Shown here piece by piece: positions 1 through 11,913 of a stretch of DNA of 64,000 bases. Position numbers and translations under genes: made by a program. The notes under the pieces are model-generated. The model was given only the letters and a program-made list of their open reading frames with translations, made no database searches and was not told the DNA's origin. Each line of letters opens with the position of its first letter. The stretch's first letter is position 1. Where the stretch lies: contig NC_034438.1 of NCBI RefSeq assembly GCF_002078875.1, forward strand, positions 21,775,030 to 21,839,029, written 5' to 3'. The DNA comes from Numida meleagris. Its lineage: Eukaryota; Chordata; Aves; Galliformes; Numididae.

Positions 1-3000
1 TGCTTCAGCATTTTCCACAAGCAAATGGAGATCCTTATATTTGAAAATGTAAGTACGACCGAGTTCCTCCAGTCAAATCATTTAGATTCACAACAAAGCA
101 ATCAGGCAAACAGACATCTTTTAATTCTTCTTCACTTTCCTCTCCCCTGTCTGTCCAGACTAAGAAATCTCCTCAAAGCTGAAATCCTGGCTGATCAGTG
201 GATCAGGACTGGCAGATGTCTCTTGGCCACTCATCTTTTGCTCACAGAAGTCAGCAATGCCCCTCTTTCATCCACCTCTCTGCTTTCTGGAACTTGGTTG
301 CTGGGGCTGCTGCAGGACTGCAGGAGGGTGGTTGCACTGAGATGCAGTCATGGACTTCGTATGTACATGTTTGTAATTATGCAGCTCCACTGTGAAAACT
401 CTTAGGCATTTTGTGTTTTACCAACAGCCATATTAATTTAGAAATTTATTCTCTTCCTCGATTCACCCATCGTTCTCATTTTTTTCAGAAACTTTGCTTC
501 CCATAGAGCTCTTCCTGCTACCTTATTGTATGCTGTAAGCCTGGAACTTTCAGAACAAAATGTAGAAGGTGTTGACTAACTAAGTAAAATTATTGTAGCG
601 AGAATATACAGTGTGATTAAATCCTGGGGTTTTGATCCAAACTAAGCAGTTGTTTGTGATATTAATAAAACAAAACAACAACAAAAAAAATGTAAACATT
701 ACCAACACTACCAATACATCGTTTCCTTTTTTTCTTGATGGCGTTCAACCTTCTGGTTCTTTTCAAGAACTTTCTTCTGTGCCCTACTTTGTTTAACAGG
801 TGGGGGCTGTAGGACAGACAGGAGGTGACTCCCAGTGTGCAGATCTTCACCTGCTGCACCGTCAGTCTGCCCAGGTGGCATATGACTCTGCTGTGAACTC
901 TCCCACAGAACATTGTAGATGCCCATACTCACAAGGGGAGAATGAGTGTGTCGATGACAGAGAAGTACAGTGGACATTATCCTATGAACCAGAACTGTCT
1001 TTGTCTCGTGGCTGCCCTCAGCCACATGTCACCATATGTTGGGGCACTAGCGGGATGAAGTACCTTTTCGGTGTATCCCTATCTGCCACCCTTCCAAGGG
1101 CACATGCTTTTTGGTCACTGTTGGAGGAAGGATACTGAGTCAGACAGAACTCGTGGTATGGCCCATTTCAAGTGGTCTCAGGTGGTACTATGCAAGATGA
1201 ACAGCAAGTGGTGAAGTTTTGCTTTCAACCAGCAGCTTTCTCTGGGTTTTGCGTCCAGTTTCTAAATATAAACATAGGAGGAGAAGAGTCTAGAGGCTGA
1301 TGCAGTGGGGCTGACACAATTCTTTTGTTTTTAATCCCTGTATGTGTTGAGAAAATCTCCCTCCAGTAGGAGAAAGAGGTGGCTTGGAGGACTGTGTGTT
1401 GGCACCAGTGGAAGACTGCACAGTGAGCCCTCAGAGGGCATCTCTGATGCTGCTCGTCATAGAGCAGGCCAGGATAGGCTCCTTCAAACTCTACCCTGAG
1501 CTTTCAGGCAATACATGTGAAGCAGCAGCCAGGAATGGGCAGAGCTCCTGCTCACTGTCAGCTGGAGCCACGAATGCATTGTCCTGGGATGCAGGAGATG
1601 AAGTGCTCACACAGACACCTGCTGCACTACCTTAGCTTAACTTCTCAGAGAACACTCCCTAAATAGAAAACGTCTGGTATCAGCTGTGCTGCAGGCCAGC
1701 TGAGGTCCAGTCGGATAAAATAAACATTTGCTTGAAACAGGTTCCTGACAACATGCGTGCAAGAAAGGTCATTTTTATGCCAGAATACAAAAACAGGGAT
1801 GAAATGTTCTGTCCACAGCCTTGATACGGTGTGATTAGTTTTTCATTTTTATTCAAGGCTTGTGTATTGTGTTTCTCTTCCTCTCTTTCACTGGCACATC
1901 ATCCTCTATTTTTTTCTTTTTACTCGTCTTTGGACTTGAACAGTATCTCAGTCAAAGAGCAGTGCTCTGCCTTGGCTGTTGTCTGTCCTTGCAGATTCGT
2001 TTCATTAGGGGCCATGGGGAAGCAATGAACTCGCTTTGCATTTCCAGAATTAATGAGGAGAAGGATTCGCAGGCTTCAGCCATCCCCTTTAGTACCACCT
2101 GCTGAATTTGCACAGCATGTCACAGCATGGGAAGGTGCTTTGGGGCTGTTCAGATCCCTTGTCAGCACGGTGTGGAGAGTGTGACACTGCTAACATCCTG
2201 GGGCTTCAGAAAGGCTGCAAGTAGTGCACAGTCATTAAGCAAGTTACAGATGAAATTCTGCTAAAACACTGTGTTCGTATCCTTGAATTGCAGGATTTCT
2301 ATTCCTGTCATGTTTTCTAATGCAGCTTTACAAGTCCACAGCAATATCTACAAGTCTCTAACATTTGCTTTCTTTCAGCTGTGGTTTATTTCTTGTAAGT
2401 GAAGTACTGGAAACAGTTCTGCTCCTTCAGTGCTGACCTCTCTAAGACACTGCGGTGGCATGGTGTCAGATCTGGTCATACACCAAAACTTCTGCTCAAA
2501 AATCACTCTATGCCAGGGCTGTTTTTGTTGTTCATTTCTAGGCTCCATTGTAGCATGACTTTTTGGAGGGGCCTGAACTAGATTTCAGAGATGCCTAAGG
2601 ACATCCTGCACCTTTTACCGATGCTTCTTAAAGCCAACCTGTCTTTTTTTCCTCTTTACCATGCTGAAAAATTAACGCTGGACTTGTCAATGAATTATTC
2701 ACAGACTGAAGGCCCACCGAACAACTACAGTCATCTATACTTTGCCATTTAATGGTCGCAGTCCATTTAATTTCTCCAGAAGAGGATTACATTTTGCAAG
2801 CCCCCCTAGAAAAGCAGGGAATCTTGTTCTAAAGACTACGTGATAAAAAGTCTACCCATTATTCCAGTAATCCTCTATACCTTTTAATTACCTTTCCTAC
2901 TGTGAAGCAATATCTCATTGCAAGGTCAAATTTATTCATTTTCATCTCCCATCTCTAATTTTAAGCTCAGCTACATCCTTCTCTTTTTTCTTACCCCTGT

Positions 3001-3269
3001 TCTTCTTGGAGGCACCTGAATGGGCACATAAGTATCAGACCATCTCTTTCACCATATTCCTTGATGCAGTGCAGTGCAACACTATTCCTACAGTGTATGG
3101 AGACCATTTAATGCTGTGATCCATGTCAGTCCAGAAGACTGGCCTTTTCTGGTTGTCTGCCATGCCACTTGTCTTTGTGCTGCCTGCACATTTACGTGGC
3201 AAGGATTTTATTCCATCCTTCTTATCTCGTTCATCATTAATAATGGCAACTAATATTGGACCAAAAATT
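1..3269. other. Non-coding stretch, no gene recognised
   Basis: No frame here gives a recognisable protein. The longest open frames are about 105 to 126 codons, overlap on opposite strands and have no domain I can name. There is an A-rich patch near 665-690. The stretch 780-1140 is somewhat GC-richer, but I found no convincing splice-site pair around it. No repeat family was recognised. Confidence 0.6.
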
Positions 3270-3810
3270 CAAGGGCGGCTCCAAAAGTGATGCCTCCTAT
3301 TTTAATATTTTGGCTCACAATGTCAGAGGCAGATGTTGGTGGTATGGCAGTAGAGGTTGAACCTTCCCACTGATATCCCACTGCATTTTGTTGCTGGATG
3401 ACAGATGACAGCAGAGGGACACTGACATAATGGCGTCTGACATGGAAGTGTGCATGGAGCAAAGCTGTGTCACTGAATTCCTCCACGCAGAAAAATGACA
3501 CCCACTGACATTCACCGACGCTTGCTGAACATTTATGGAAACCAAACAGTGGATGTGAGCACAGCGAGGGGGGTGGGTAGTGTGCTTCAGCAGTGGCAAT
3601 AGTGACAGTGGCTCACCTCCTTTTTTTTTACAAGGAGCATTTGGGCTCTTGTTCATTACTGGTGTAAATGCATAGCTCATGGTTGTGACTATGTTGAAAA
3701 ACAGTGTTTTTTAGCTGAGAAATTTCTCTCTCAAGTAGTGTTACTGTGCTCTTAACATCTCTTGTAGTTTCCGTGGAAATAAATGGGAAGCATTACTTTT
3801 GGCATGACTG
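3270..3810 (+). mobile_element. Internally deleted mariner (Galluhop / Mariner1_GG type)
   Basis: This is a 541-bp non-autonomous Tc1/mariner DNA transposon. The left end (about 3270-3305, core CCAAAAGTGATGCCTCCTAT) is an imperfect inverted repeat of the right end (about 3778-3810, core AAGCATTACTTTTGG). A TA dinucleotide at 3811-3812 fits the mariner target-site duplication, but the left flank is TT rather than TA. The interior carries the start of the transposase gene followed directly by its last codons, so most of the roughly 1-kb gene is missing. Mariners move by cut and paste when a full-length copy supplies transposase. The family name is from memory of the chicken repeat; the paired ends are seen directly. 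Confidence 0.88.
3442..3704 (+). pseudogene. Mariner transposase remnant: N-terminus joined to C-terminus
   Basis: An ATG at 3442 opens the frame of the N-terminal DNA-binding region. After the CVTEFLHAEK stretch a one-base loss creates a TGA near 3496. The next frame resumes with DIHRRLLN and then TVDVST, typical of the helix-turn-helix region of this family. After about 3620 the text jumps to the C-terminal end, readable as ALVH, then KCIAHG, then DYVEK, so the DDD catalytic core is absent. The family stop codon TAG after the terminal lysine is changed to CAG. The gene cannot encode an active enzyme. Longer open frames on the opposite strand here are shadows. Confidence 0.82.
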
Positions 3811-6800
3811 TAGGAATATCATTGACATTACAGTTTGGAAAGTTATCAGTGAATCACTTTTAGAAACATAGAAAGTTTTCATTAATTCCATGTAAGGCAA
3901 GCTCTTTATTGAAAATATTATATAGCAGTAATAGAAACAATTTTTACTGACACAAACTTTTAAGTATTTTTATGTATGAGTGAATGTTTGACTGAACCTT
4001 TCATCCATGAAGCTACATTGACTGGTATTTACTATACTCTTAACTCTTTGTTGATAAAACTCAGAAATATTTCCAACAAACTAATGTCCGTTTGGAAAAT
4101 TACTTTCTGTTTTGAAGCATTAGAATTACACTTAGATATATTCCCCTTAAAAGCTTGGAGTTTTTCTAATATTTATTTACTAGTCAGCCTTATTGATAAA
4201 ATGATACATTCCGTTCTGGCTAAGGAATTCAGTCCAGTTGATTTTAAGATACTTAGTTTAACTGGAATCCCCATTATCAGAGAGAGGCCACTGTTAAAAG
4301 AATGGTTGGTTAAGGCTTCCACAGCAATAACACAGATCTGCTCTCATCATTTCCTCTTTTCAGAAGCACATGTCTGACTGAATGTGATGCTTGAAAGAGC
4401 ATCAGAAACCTGGAGACAACTTTATCTCAGTGGCAATGAAGAGCATGAGAAAATTAAGCAGAAAAGTCTATTACTGGAAACAGTCCTTTCAACAAAGCTG
4501 AAGTTATTCAAGCATACTGCTACATTAAGGATGGTCCCCAAGGAGATACAGCTCTGGAGGAGGTCAGCAAAGGGACACTCCAGCCATGTCCAGCAAGCTC
4601 TTCTCCACAGGTTCCCTAGAACACAGAAATGAGGTGTACAGTGTATGTCTGCAAATGTCACTGGCAGGTTATCTTAAATGTCTCTGACATGCTGGGAGGC
4701 TCATAACTCAAAGGCCTGGCAATCTGCTCTCCTTTCAGCTTCCCAAATTAATTCCTGGGTTAGAGTGTGAGCAATTGATCCTGGGGACAAAGGAGGCTGT
4801 AGAGGTTCAGTGCCTGAAATAAAATGGAAAAAAAAAGTCCAGCCAGCTTATCTTCGTGCTTCATAACCATGTCATTTCTTTTCTTCTTATGTCTGTCACA
4901 TGAAAATGAAAATGTTCTTCCTTCATGCTGGGCTGTAACATGTTGGAGAGCGCTTTGCCTTCCAACAACCACATGTCATGCTCCCTCAGACATCTTCACT
5001 GAGCTGATGCTCAGCCCAGCACTGGGGGCAGCTCTGGCTGTGTTTGTGCCGGAAGGTCTGGGGAGTGGTGAGTGTTCTTCCCCCTACCCCTTTTTTTCCC
5101 CACTTTGTTGCAATGTTTTTTCAACAAGTAGATTGAGTCTCTGCATTTTTGCAATTAGGTGGAGACCTCGCTTGGAAGATTTTAGAATGAACATAATTGG
5201 CTTAGAATTTATCAGCTGTGTATACTTCTCATCAGGAAGGATGTTGGAGTATTCTGAGTTTCTGACTTAACCAGAAGCCTGCAGCCCCACTCAGTTTTAA
5301 TTCCAAAGCTTTAACACGACAGCTAGTTTAGCAGTTAAGTGCCTTAGAAAGCATAATGAATTATTGAACAGTGGGTGATAGTCTAACACTTGATCAATAC
5401 ACTGAAGTTAAAGCATAAATATATATTCTCAGGCTGAAAAGGTCTTCTGTTGTCAGTAGGGAGAGTGCTTAGGACTATTTATCCTTTCTGTCCTTCACAA
5501 CATGAAAAGCAATGGCCCAGAGACCAGACAAATTCTTTAAGGGTTTTATGTGCTTTGCAATCATTAATACTTTGAACGCATTTTGGACTCATGCATTCAT
5601 CTACCTTACCCATTTTCGTAACTATCGCATACATCAGCTCTTGAATATGAATTTGGCACTTTCTGTGCATGGAGGTTACCTAATTTACAGTACATGATAA
5701 ACATGTTAAAGAAGATTACTATGAGCGTAACTCAAGTTGGCACTAATGTTCTGCAACTTTCACAGAAAAAATAACTGGATACCTGATTTGTTATCAACTT
5801 ATCATTTTGTCATTGAGGAGGGAAAGCTGCTTAGGCTCACATTTCTGATGCAGTGCTAATGGAATAAAATCATGAAACATTCAGGAAATCCCAAGATAGG
5901 AGACATAAATTTTATGAGGGTATTTATAATTACTCCTCTTCCTCCATGTGTATGCTTTTGTGTCCATCACAATAATTTAATCTGGAAGTTCATTTATTCA
6001 TGACAAGTAATAACAGAGAGCTGTATGGCAAAAGCTCTTCAGTCAGTTAAAGGAGAATCCAGGGGTGAAATTGTGTGGAGATATTCAGCTCTTCTCCTTA
6101 CACTTCCGCTTACTTTCTTTACTAAAATTCCTCTTTCTATCCACAGCAGAAGCAATCCATGAAGGTTTAGGAGACCAAAATGTTTTCCCTTCTGCCTTGA
6201 ATCACCGTGGGCTCAATAGACCTAGAAAATTAAAGATTTTGATAGGTTTTTCACTAGTTTTTCTATAAAACAACAAATCTGTTGCCTTTAATGTGAGTAT
6301 AAAAATGTCTCTCTCATCCTCTGTAAAGAACTCTTTTGTGAAGATACTTGACGATGACAAGCACTCAAGAACCTATATAAATGTAAATTTTGTAAGATCA
6401 TGTTGGCAAGTCAAATGTCCTTTGGCATAATTTGATCAACAGTAACAAAAATGCATAATAATTTGTAAATAAAAAGGACATCTTTGGCACTTGCACAGCT
6501 ATTAATGTCATGCTCAATATTGCACACTAGGTTTCCTGACATTAGGTTAATTAGTTCTTTTCTGGGGCAATCATTAGGCCACAGCAAATGAGGAAAAGTT
6601 CCTCCCCTGTGGGTGATTTAAGAGACTCCAGCAGCACTGGGAAATGGTGTATGCTTTAGTCTGTCAAGACTGCTTTCTTGTTATTTTTGTTTTCAATAAT
6701 TTTTAGACTGCTAATACTGTAATCCCATCAGGCAAAATAATGAGAGAGGTTGCCTGCCACAGTGGCCAGAATCAGGTTATACTGGAGTGCAAATTACTTG

Positions 6801-8305
6801 TGTAGCTGTAAGTCTGCCTTGGGACACCATGTGATTCTGTTGGAAACAGGTGGATGTGTCACAATTAAATACTGTGTATTGCAGTGCCTTGCCATTAACA
6901 CTCCGTGTGACTACGTGTTTTTTTTGTCACTCTCACAGATGCTTTGTATCAACAGTAAACAATGATGTAGGTTGTAGAATGTCAATGAATGACATGCACA
7001 TTCCTAAAATAGGATGAGACTAGGTCAGGATATGCAGTAGTGAGGCATTTCCTATCCTCTTTTCCTCCTGTATGGGCACTGAGGGTTGTTCAGAACAAAC
7101 TTCTATGTAAATGTGTAGCCTTGTACAACTGCATAGCTGCATTGGTCTGAAGGAAAAGATCACCTTTAGGAAAAGAGCTGGGAGATACCCTGTTTTTCCT
7201 TCTGAGCTAGGTACATAGAGTCTTATGAATGTGCAGTGGCTGACCGTCCTGCTAGAAGAAGAAAGATAACCAGCTAGTACTAAATTCCCATGTCTGCCTT
7301 CTGTCCCCACTGGGAAGACAGGAAAGGGTTGCCCCAAGGACAGGGAGGGTTGCATTGCAAATAAAGAATGAGGAGTTTGCACAGGTGCTACGAGACAGAA
7401 ATGTTAGTCACTGTGGTCAGGAACAGCATTAACTACTGCAGGGCGGTCAGCTACATGGAGCTGAGATGGCGCTCACCTTCACAGTTTCAAAATAAAAAAT
7501 GGATTAAGGCTGCATAGCACACTCTTATTGAAAAAAAGAAGGGGAAAAAAAGGACAATGAAAAAAAAAAGCTATGGATGCCCCGAAAAAGACATTAACTT
7601 GATGAAAAGGATTTATCAAATCAATTTTTACTGGTGCTGCTAAAAAGCACAACATAATATAAAAGGTCAGTAATATGCTTTGTGTCCTGGCTGCACTCCT
7701 CAGAGTGACACCACTGCCATCAAGGGATTTGGAGGGAGGAATCATAAACCACAGAATAAATTAAAGTCCACTTTTGTGATGGTCTCTGGTACTGAAGGAT
7801 TCTTGAGCCCTGTGAGAGCTCTGTGTGCAGTCCCCCACTGTCGCGCAAGTGCCCCTGCACAACAAACTTACAGAACCATGCACTCTCAGAATTGCTGGCT
7901 CCCAACAATACAGCCCACAAAACAGAGGAAATGAGCTTTAGATCTTTACCATTTGAATTATATATTTTCCAAAAGTTGGCTGTTTTAAAAGTGGTTTTAC
8001 CACCTACTTATGCCTGAGATCTAAGGTCTCTTCTTGGAAAGAAAAAATCTGTGAGGAAGCGCTGAATCTACTGTTGGTAGAGATTTTCTTCAGCACCTAA
8101 CTCTGAAAGGCCAATTGCCACAAAGTTATCCCTACTTGTACATAAGAGAGACTTTCGTGAGTGGAGAGGATAGCAAACTAAAATTTATAGATCTAAAGTT
8201 AACTATGTACATTTTTATGCCAAGTTCATGTCTTTTGCTTGCTTTTGTGGAAGAAGGAAATGGTGTAAGATTGATAATAAAATTGAGAGAAGAGGTGTAA
8301 GAAAT
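3811..8305. other. Non-coding stretch, no gene recognised
   Basis: Unique AT-rich sequence. The largest open frame runs from 4824 to 5270 on the plus strand (148 codons from an ATG). It has a hydrophobic, cysteine-rich, low-information composition, and I recognise no domain. A-rich runs occur near 7539-7570. No interspersed repeat was identified. Confidence 0.55.
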
Positions 8306-8550
8306 CATAGAATCACAGAATCCTTGGAATTAGAAGGGACCTTTAAAGGCCATCTAGTCCAACTCCCTTGTAATGAACAGGAACACCCACAGCTAGATCC
8401 AACCTGGCATGGAACGTCTCCAGCGGCAGGACTTCCATCACACCTCTGGGCAACCTGTTCCGGTGCCTCACCACTCTCACTGTAAAAGACTTTTTCCTTA
8501 TATCCAACCTAAATCTCACCTCTTTAAGTTTGAAAAAATACTGCCTCTGT
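8306..8550 (-). mobile_element. CR1 LINE, 5'-truncated 3' end
   Basis: The block begins with the minus-strand CR1 tail (CATAGAATCACAGAATC) and continues as the reverse complement of the CR1 3' UTR and the end of ORF2. Read on the minus strand, the frame gives RFRLDIRKK then RVVRHRNRLPR, typical of the CR1 reverse-transcriptase C-terminus. CR1 is the dominant avian non-LTR retrotransposon; it lacks a poly(A) tail and ends in short tandem octamers. About 245 bp survive, the usual heavily 5'-truncated form. Confidence 0.93.
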
Positions 8551-10540
8551 TTTTGGTTTGTTGTAGTAGCAAAACAAAACACCTCAATGATGCACTGATT
8601 TTTTTGGTTGAAATTCAAAAATGCATGTCAAAATCACTCTAAAATGGAAATACTCAGAAGATTAGCAAGTGATGAACCACTGTGTTTATTTTGTTACTCC
8701 AGATTATTCTCCTGAGCCTTCCTGTCATTTGTCGTGTGCTGACTGCAAGGCTGGTGTTCACTAGCAGATGTTTATATAAAGTTGGCTATAATTAAGCAAA
8801 CTTGAGATGTTTGACTAAACTCTCTGATTTAGTTATCAAGTAATTAAGTAATGACTACTCCATTTTACATGCTTGTGCTGCATAAAAACATAATAAAAGT
8901 GTTTGGAGTGAAATACACCATAAATTTTTAACGTGTATAAGGAAGATGGATATGGCCTGACAGATAGTGTGGGAAATATTTTGAGCCGCTGCAAGAACAT
9001 CCCCAAAACCTGGGTTAAAAGGCACAGTTTTTCTGGATTTAGTTGCTGCCAGACTGTGTTTGGGAAGTCACCCTGGCTGCTGAAGAGAGGCTGGATGTGA
9101 ATGTGCCCATCAGGCCAGGAGGCAGTCAAGCAGAGAAGGGAAGGAACTGGTCACCACACTGCTTGGGGCATGCAGCCTTGTCAGCTGAGATGTTGCTAAG
9201 AGCAGCATAGATCAGAAATGTGAACTAACTGGTGTTCTTGGTTTGACCAGCAGAGGTAGGGGAAATGCAGACTATGGTACACTTCACTGGGAATTAGAAT
9301 TTTTGAATCACTTGAAGGGCTACTGGGCATTGGAAGTGGAAGAAATCAGATCTCACAGTTACTGGCAGATGTCATTAAGCCACCCTCCTTCAGTGGAGTG
9401 AGGAATGGCCAAGAAGGAGAGAGGACCAAAGGAAGGGGAACTTGGCTGCATCTCTGCTCCCCAGAGTGGCACTCTGCATGCAGTGTGGTGCCCTGCTTGC
9501 CCCTGCTGGTGAGGACAAGTCCTGCTCCTGCAGATCTCTCTGTGGTGGGTGTGCAGTCTTGCTTGTGCCATCCTCCTGCATCAGAAAGACCTTGTCTCCA
9601 TCACTCTAACAAGCCTGATTTTCTAGCTTGCTTTTTCATTTTATGGTAAGTAAAAGGCATTGCTCTTCAGTGACAACTGAGAAAAGGAGAAACACAGGCT
9701 GATGAGATAAACTAGAAAACTGTCCCTTTCCATTTAGAGTAGTGATCTTCAACTCACATAAATGGTGGTAAAAAGCATGGTTCTCCTTTTACATCAGTAT
9801 TTTTCCCTTAATTTTCCAGACCTTCCTCTTCCAAATAACCTGGCTTTGGTATTTCTTGGAGGGTACAGTGTATTTTGTTGGGTCACAGTTAGTTGGCTGC
9901 TTTCTCTACTCATCAAACTTGAACTAAAAGGTCCTTGTTGTCAATGGGTGTATAGCCTTGATGACAAAGAGCAGAAGGTTTAAAATGGCTAGCAATTGAT
10001 TAAATGTTTTAATTTAAACTGTCATTTATTTATTTAATGCACCAGTAAAAGCTTACCACTGTGAATTGTTCTGTTAATAGTAATGGCAATAGTTTTCACT
10101 TACAGTAAAATATAGCCATCTTACTTCTTTTCTTAACGTTTTTTTCCTTTTTAATGGCTCTTTATAAGGGCTTTAAATATGGTTGAATAAAATGTCTTGG
10201 TTAAAACATGGCTGGTCTGCAAATAGGTTTAGCTGTTACAGTGTTGCCAATTGAGAAAATTAAGAGTTCTGTTAAGAAATCAATGAAATGCTCCCTTAGC
10301 TGTGAAAGAAACCAGTGTACCACTGTTCCCCATCAAGCCACTCCAAGCAGTCCCATTCACACACAGGGCTGGTAACTCTGTAGCTGGTACATGAGCCTGT
10401 CCTTACCAGAGCTGACCACATCAAAGGTGAGAGGGGAGCTGGCTTCTCCTGGCTAGAGTTGTGAGTTTTGCATGGAAGAAAACATCCTCCCCCTCCCCCC
10501 GCATAATGTTTAAACCATTAAAACACTCCATTTTATTTAA
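8551..10540. other. Non-coding stretch, no gene recognised
   Basis: No protein domain, RNA gene or clear repeat was identified. A slightly GC-richer patch at about 9390-9600 has overlapping open frames on both strands (63 to 83 codons) without recognisable content. A short C-rich run lies at about 10488-10500. Confidence 0.55.
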
Positions 10541-10627
10541 GGACTCACAGTGTTTTACAAGCGTTAGCTAATGAAGCTTTACAACAGCCTGCAGTGCACT
10601 GTAGGAATGTGCTGTATGGAATTATTA
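10541..10627 (+). mobile_element. Probable ancient MIR-type SINE fragment
   Basis: The text around CAGTGTTTTACAAGCGTTAG, then CTAATGAAGCTTTACAACAG and GTAGGAATGTGCTGTATGGA, follows the order of the core and 3' half of amniote MIR elements. In those, a shared stretch of the form gcgctttacaa, taactaat, cctcacaacacc and gtgaggtaggta is expected. The match is imperfect, as expected for an element shared across amniotes. The assignment is from memory of the consensus; a profile search would settle it. Confidence 0.5.
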
Positions 10628-11114
10628 ATCTGAAGTACTGCCAGTTGGCAGGAAGCCCTGTGAGTATCTTCCTGCTGACCCACAATGAGCAACTGAGAGA
10701 CCTGCTTAGATATCTGCTTGGCTACTCTCCCTTACCAAAAGCAGACAGACAGATCTCTCCAACAGTGTGAAGGCGATGTCTCAGTTGTGGTGTGTTCAAT
10801 AATGACACTGAGACATGATTCCATGTTTGTAAAAATAAACTGGCTCCTCAGAAGGCTGCTATAGAAAGAAAAATAACTGTGCTCAGCACTGAAGCCCTGA
10901 ACCTAAATGCTGACTCTCTGGGCCTCTGTTCATCTCCTTCTTGCAACTTCTCTTTCAGCACTTTCTGCAGGTTTTCAGAAATGAAACAGGAAGGCTGAAA
11001 AAATATAGATATTTGCTTTCTCCTTCCCTGTGTAAATATAGGTGGTGTGCTGGGTTAGGGCAGGGTGACAGGCAATGAGAGTTTACCAACATGATGTAGG
11101 GCAGACCCGGCAGC

Positions 11115-11202
11115 ACAGTGGTTGATGGATTGATTGTTGGACTAGATGATCTTAGTGGTCTTTTCCAATCATAATGATTCCATGATTTTATGATTTCATG
11201 GT
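11115..11202 (+). mobile_element. CR1 LINE tail fragment
   Basis: Only the last part of the CR1 3' UTR is present. It shows GTTGGACTAGATGATCTTAG, then TCTTTTCCAATC, and ends in decayed octamers (ATGATTCCATGATTTTATGA). Orientation is plus strand. No coding part remains. Confidence 0.88.
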
Positions 11203-11825
11203 ATGAAGTTGTATTTGAGTAGGCTGTGCAGAAGGAAAGAGTGGGGGAAAAAAAACACCAAAAAACAGGTAATGGTTTAGCTGAAAAGTGTACAGCAACG
11301 AAAAGCGGTCTTGGCAGCTAAAAAAATAACTAGCCAGGTATTTCAGTGATAAAACAAGAAAATGGTTTCAAAGATGTTATAAAATATAAGCAAGCCAGGG
11401 CATAAAAAGGCTTAGCACTGCCAGCTCCTCATACAACATTTGCCCACTGTGCCTCTGTGGCAGCTGAGACAAGCATTTGCTCACAAGTAAGAGCACAATG
11501 TGCTGACTCCACATACACCTGCAGGAAAGCTCAGGAGTGGGCTGGTCAGAGCATGGCCATGGGTCATTGGTCTGGCTCCTGTCACTTGCCTTGATGGCTG
11601 AATGATAAAGAGACAAAGAGAAAAATGGGGGAAAAAATGTCTGAGCTTCATTAAAACTACCCAGTAGTCCTTGAGACTCAATAAGACGATGCTTCTGAGT
11701 GCCTGGTGCATTGAGTTCAAGTGCAGGATCATTTTACTTCTGCTTACTGGGGAAAAGCTGCAGCCTGGCTGTGGCTGTGGCACTACTTTCAGCATCAATA
11801 TCCTCAGAAAAAAGAGTGTGCAGCA

Positions 11826-11913
11826 GTGGTGATGGTGGTGGTGGTAGTGGTGGTGGTGGTGGTGGTGTGATGATGGCGGTAGTGGTGGTGGTAATGGTGG
11901 TGGTGATGGTGGC
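11826..11913 (+). repeat. Imperfect GGT (CCA) trinucleotide microsatellite
   Basis: About 88 bp of GGT units are interrupted by GAT, AGT and AAT variants. On the minus strand the repeat creates a 160-codon open frame (11481-11963) with runs of proline and histidine. That frame is a by-product of the repeat and not a gene. Repeated GG pairs could also favour non-B DNA. Confidence 0.9.

Noticed and set aside
3250..3680. 83- and 121-codon minus-strand frames
   Set aside because: They lie antisense to the mariner remnant, whose plus-strand frames match transposase.
4824..5270. 148-codon plus-strand frame as a gene
   Set aside because: Low-information hydrophobic and serine-rich text with no family match; embedded in AT-rich DNA.
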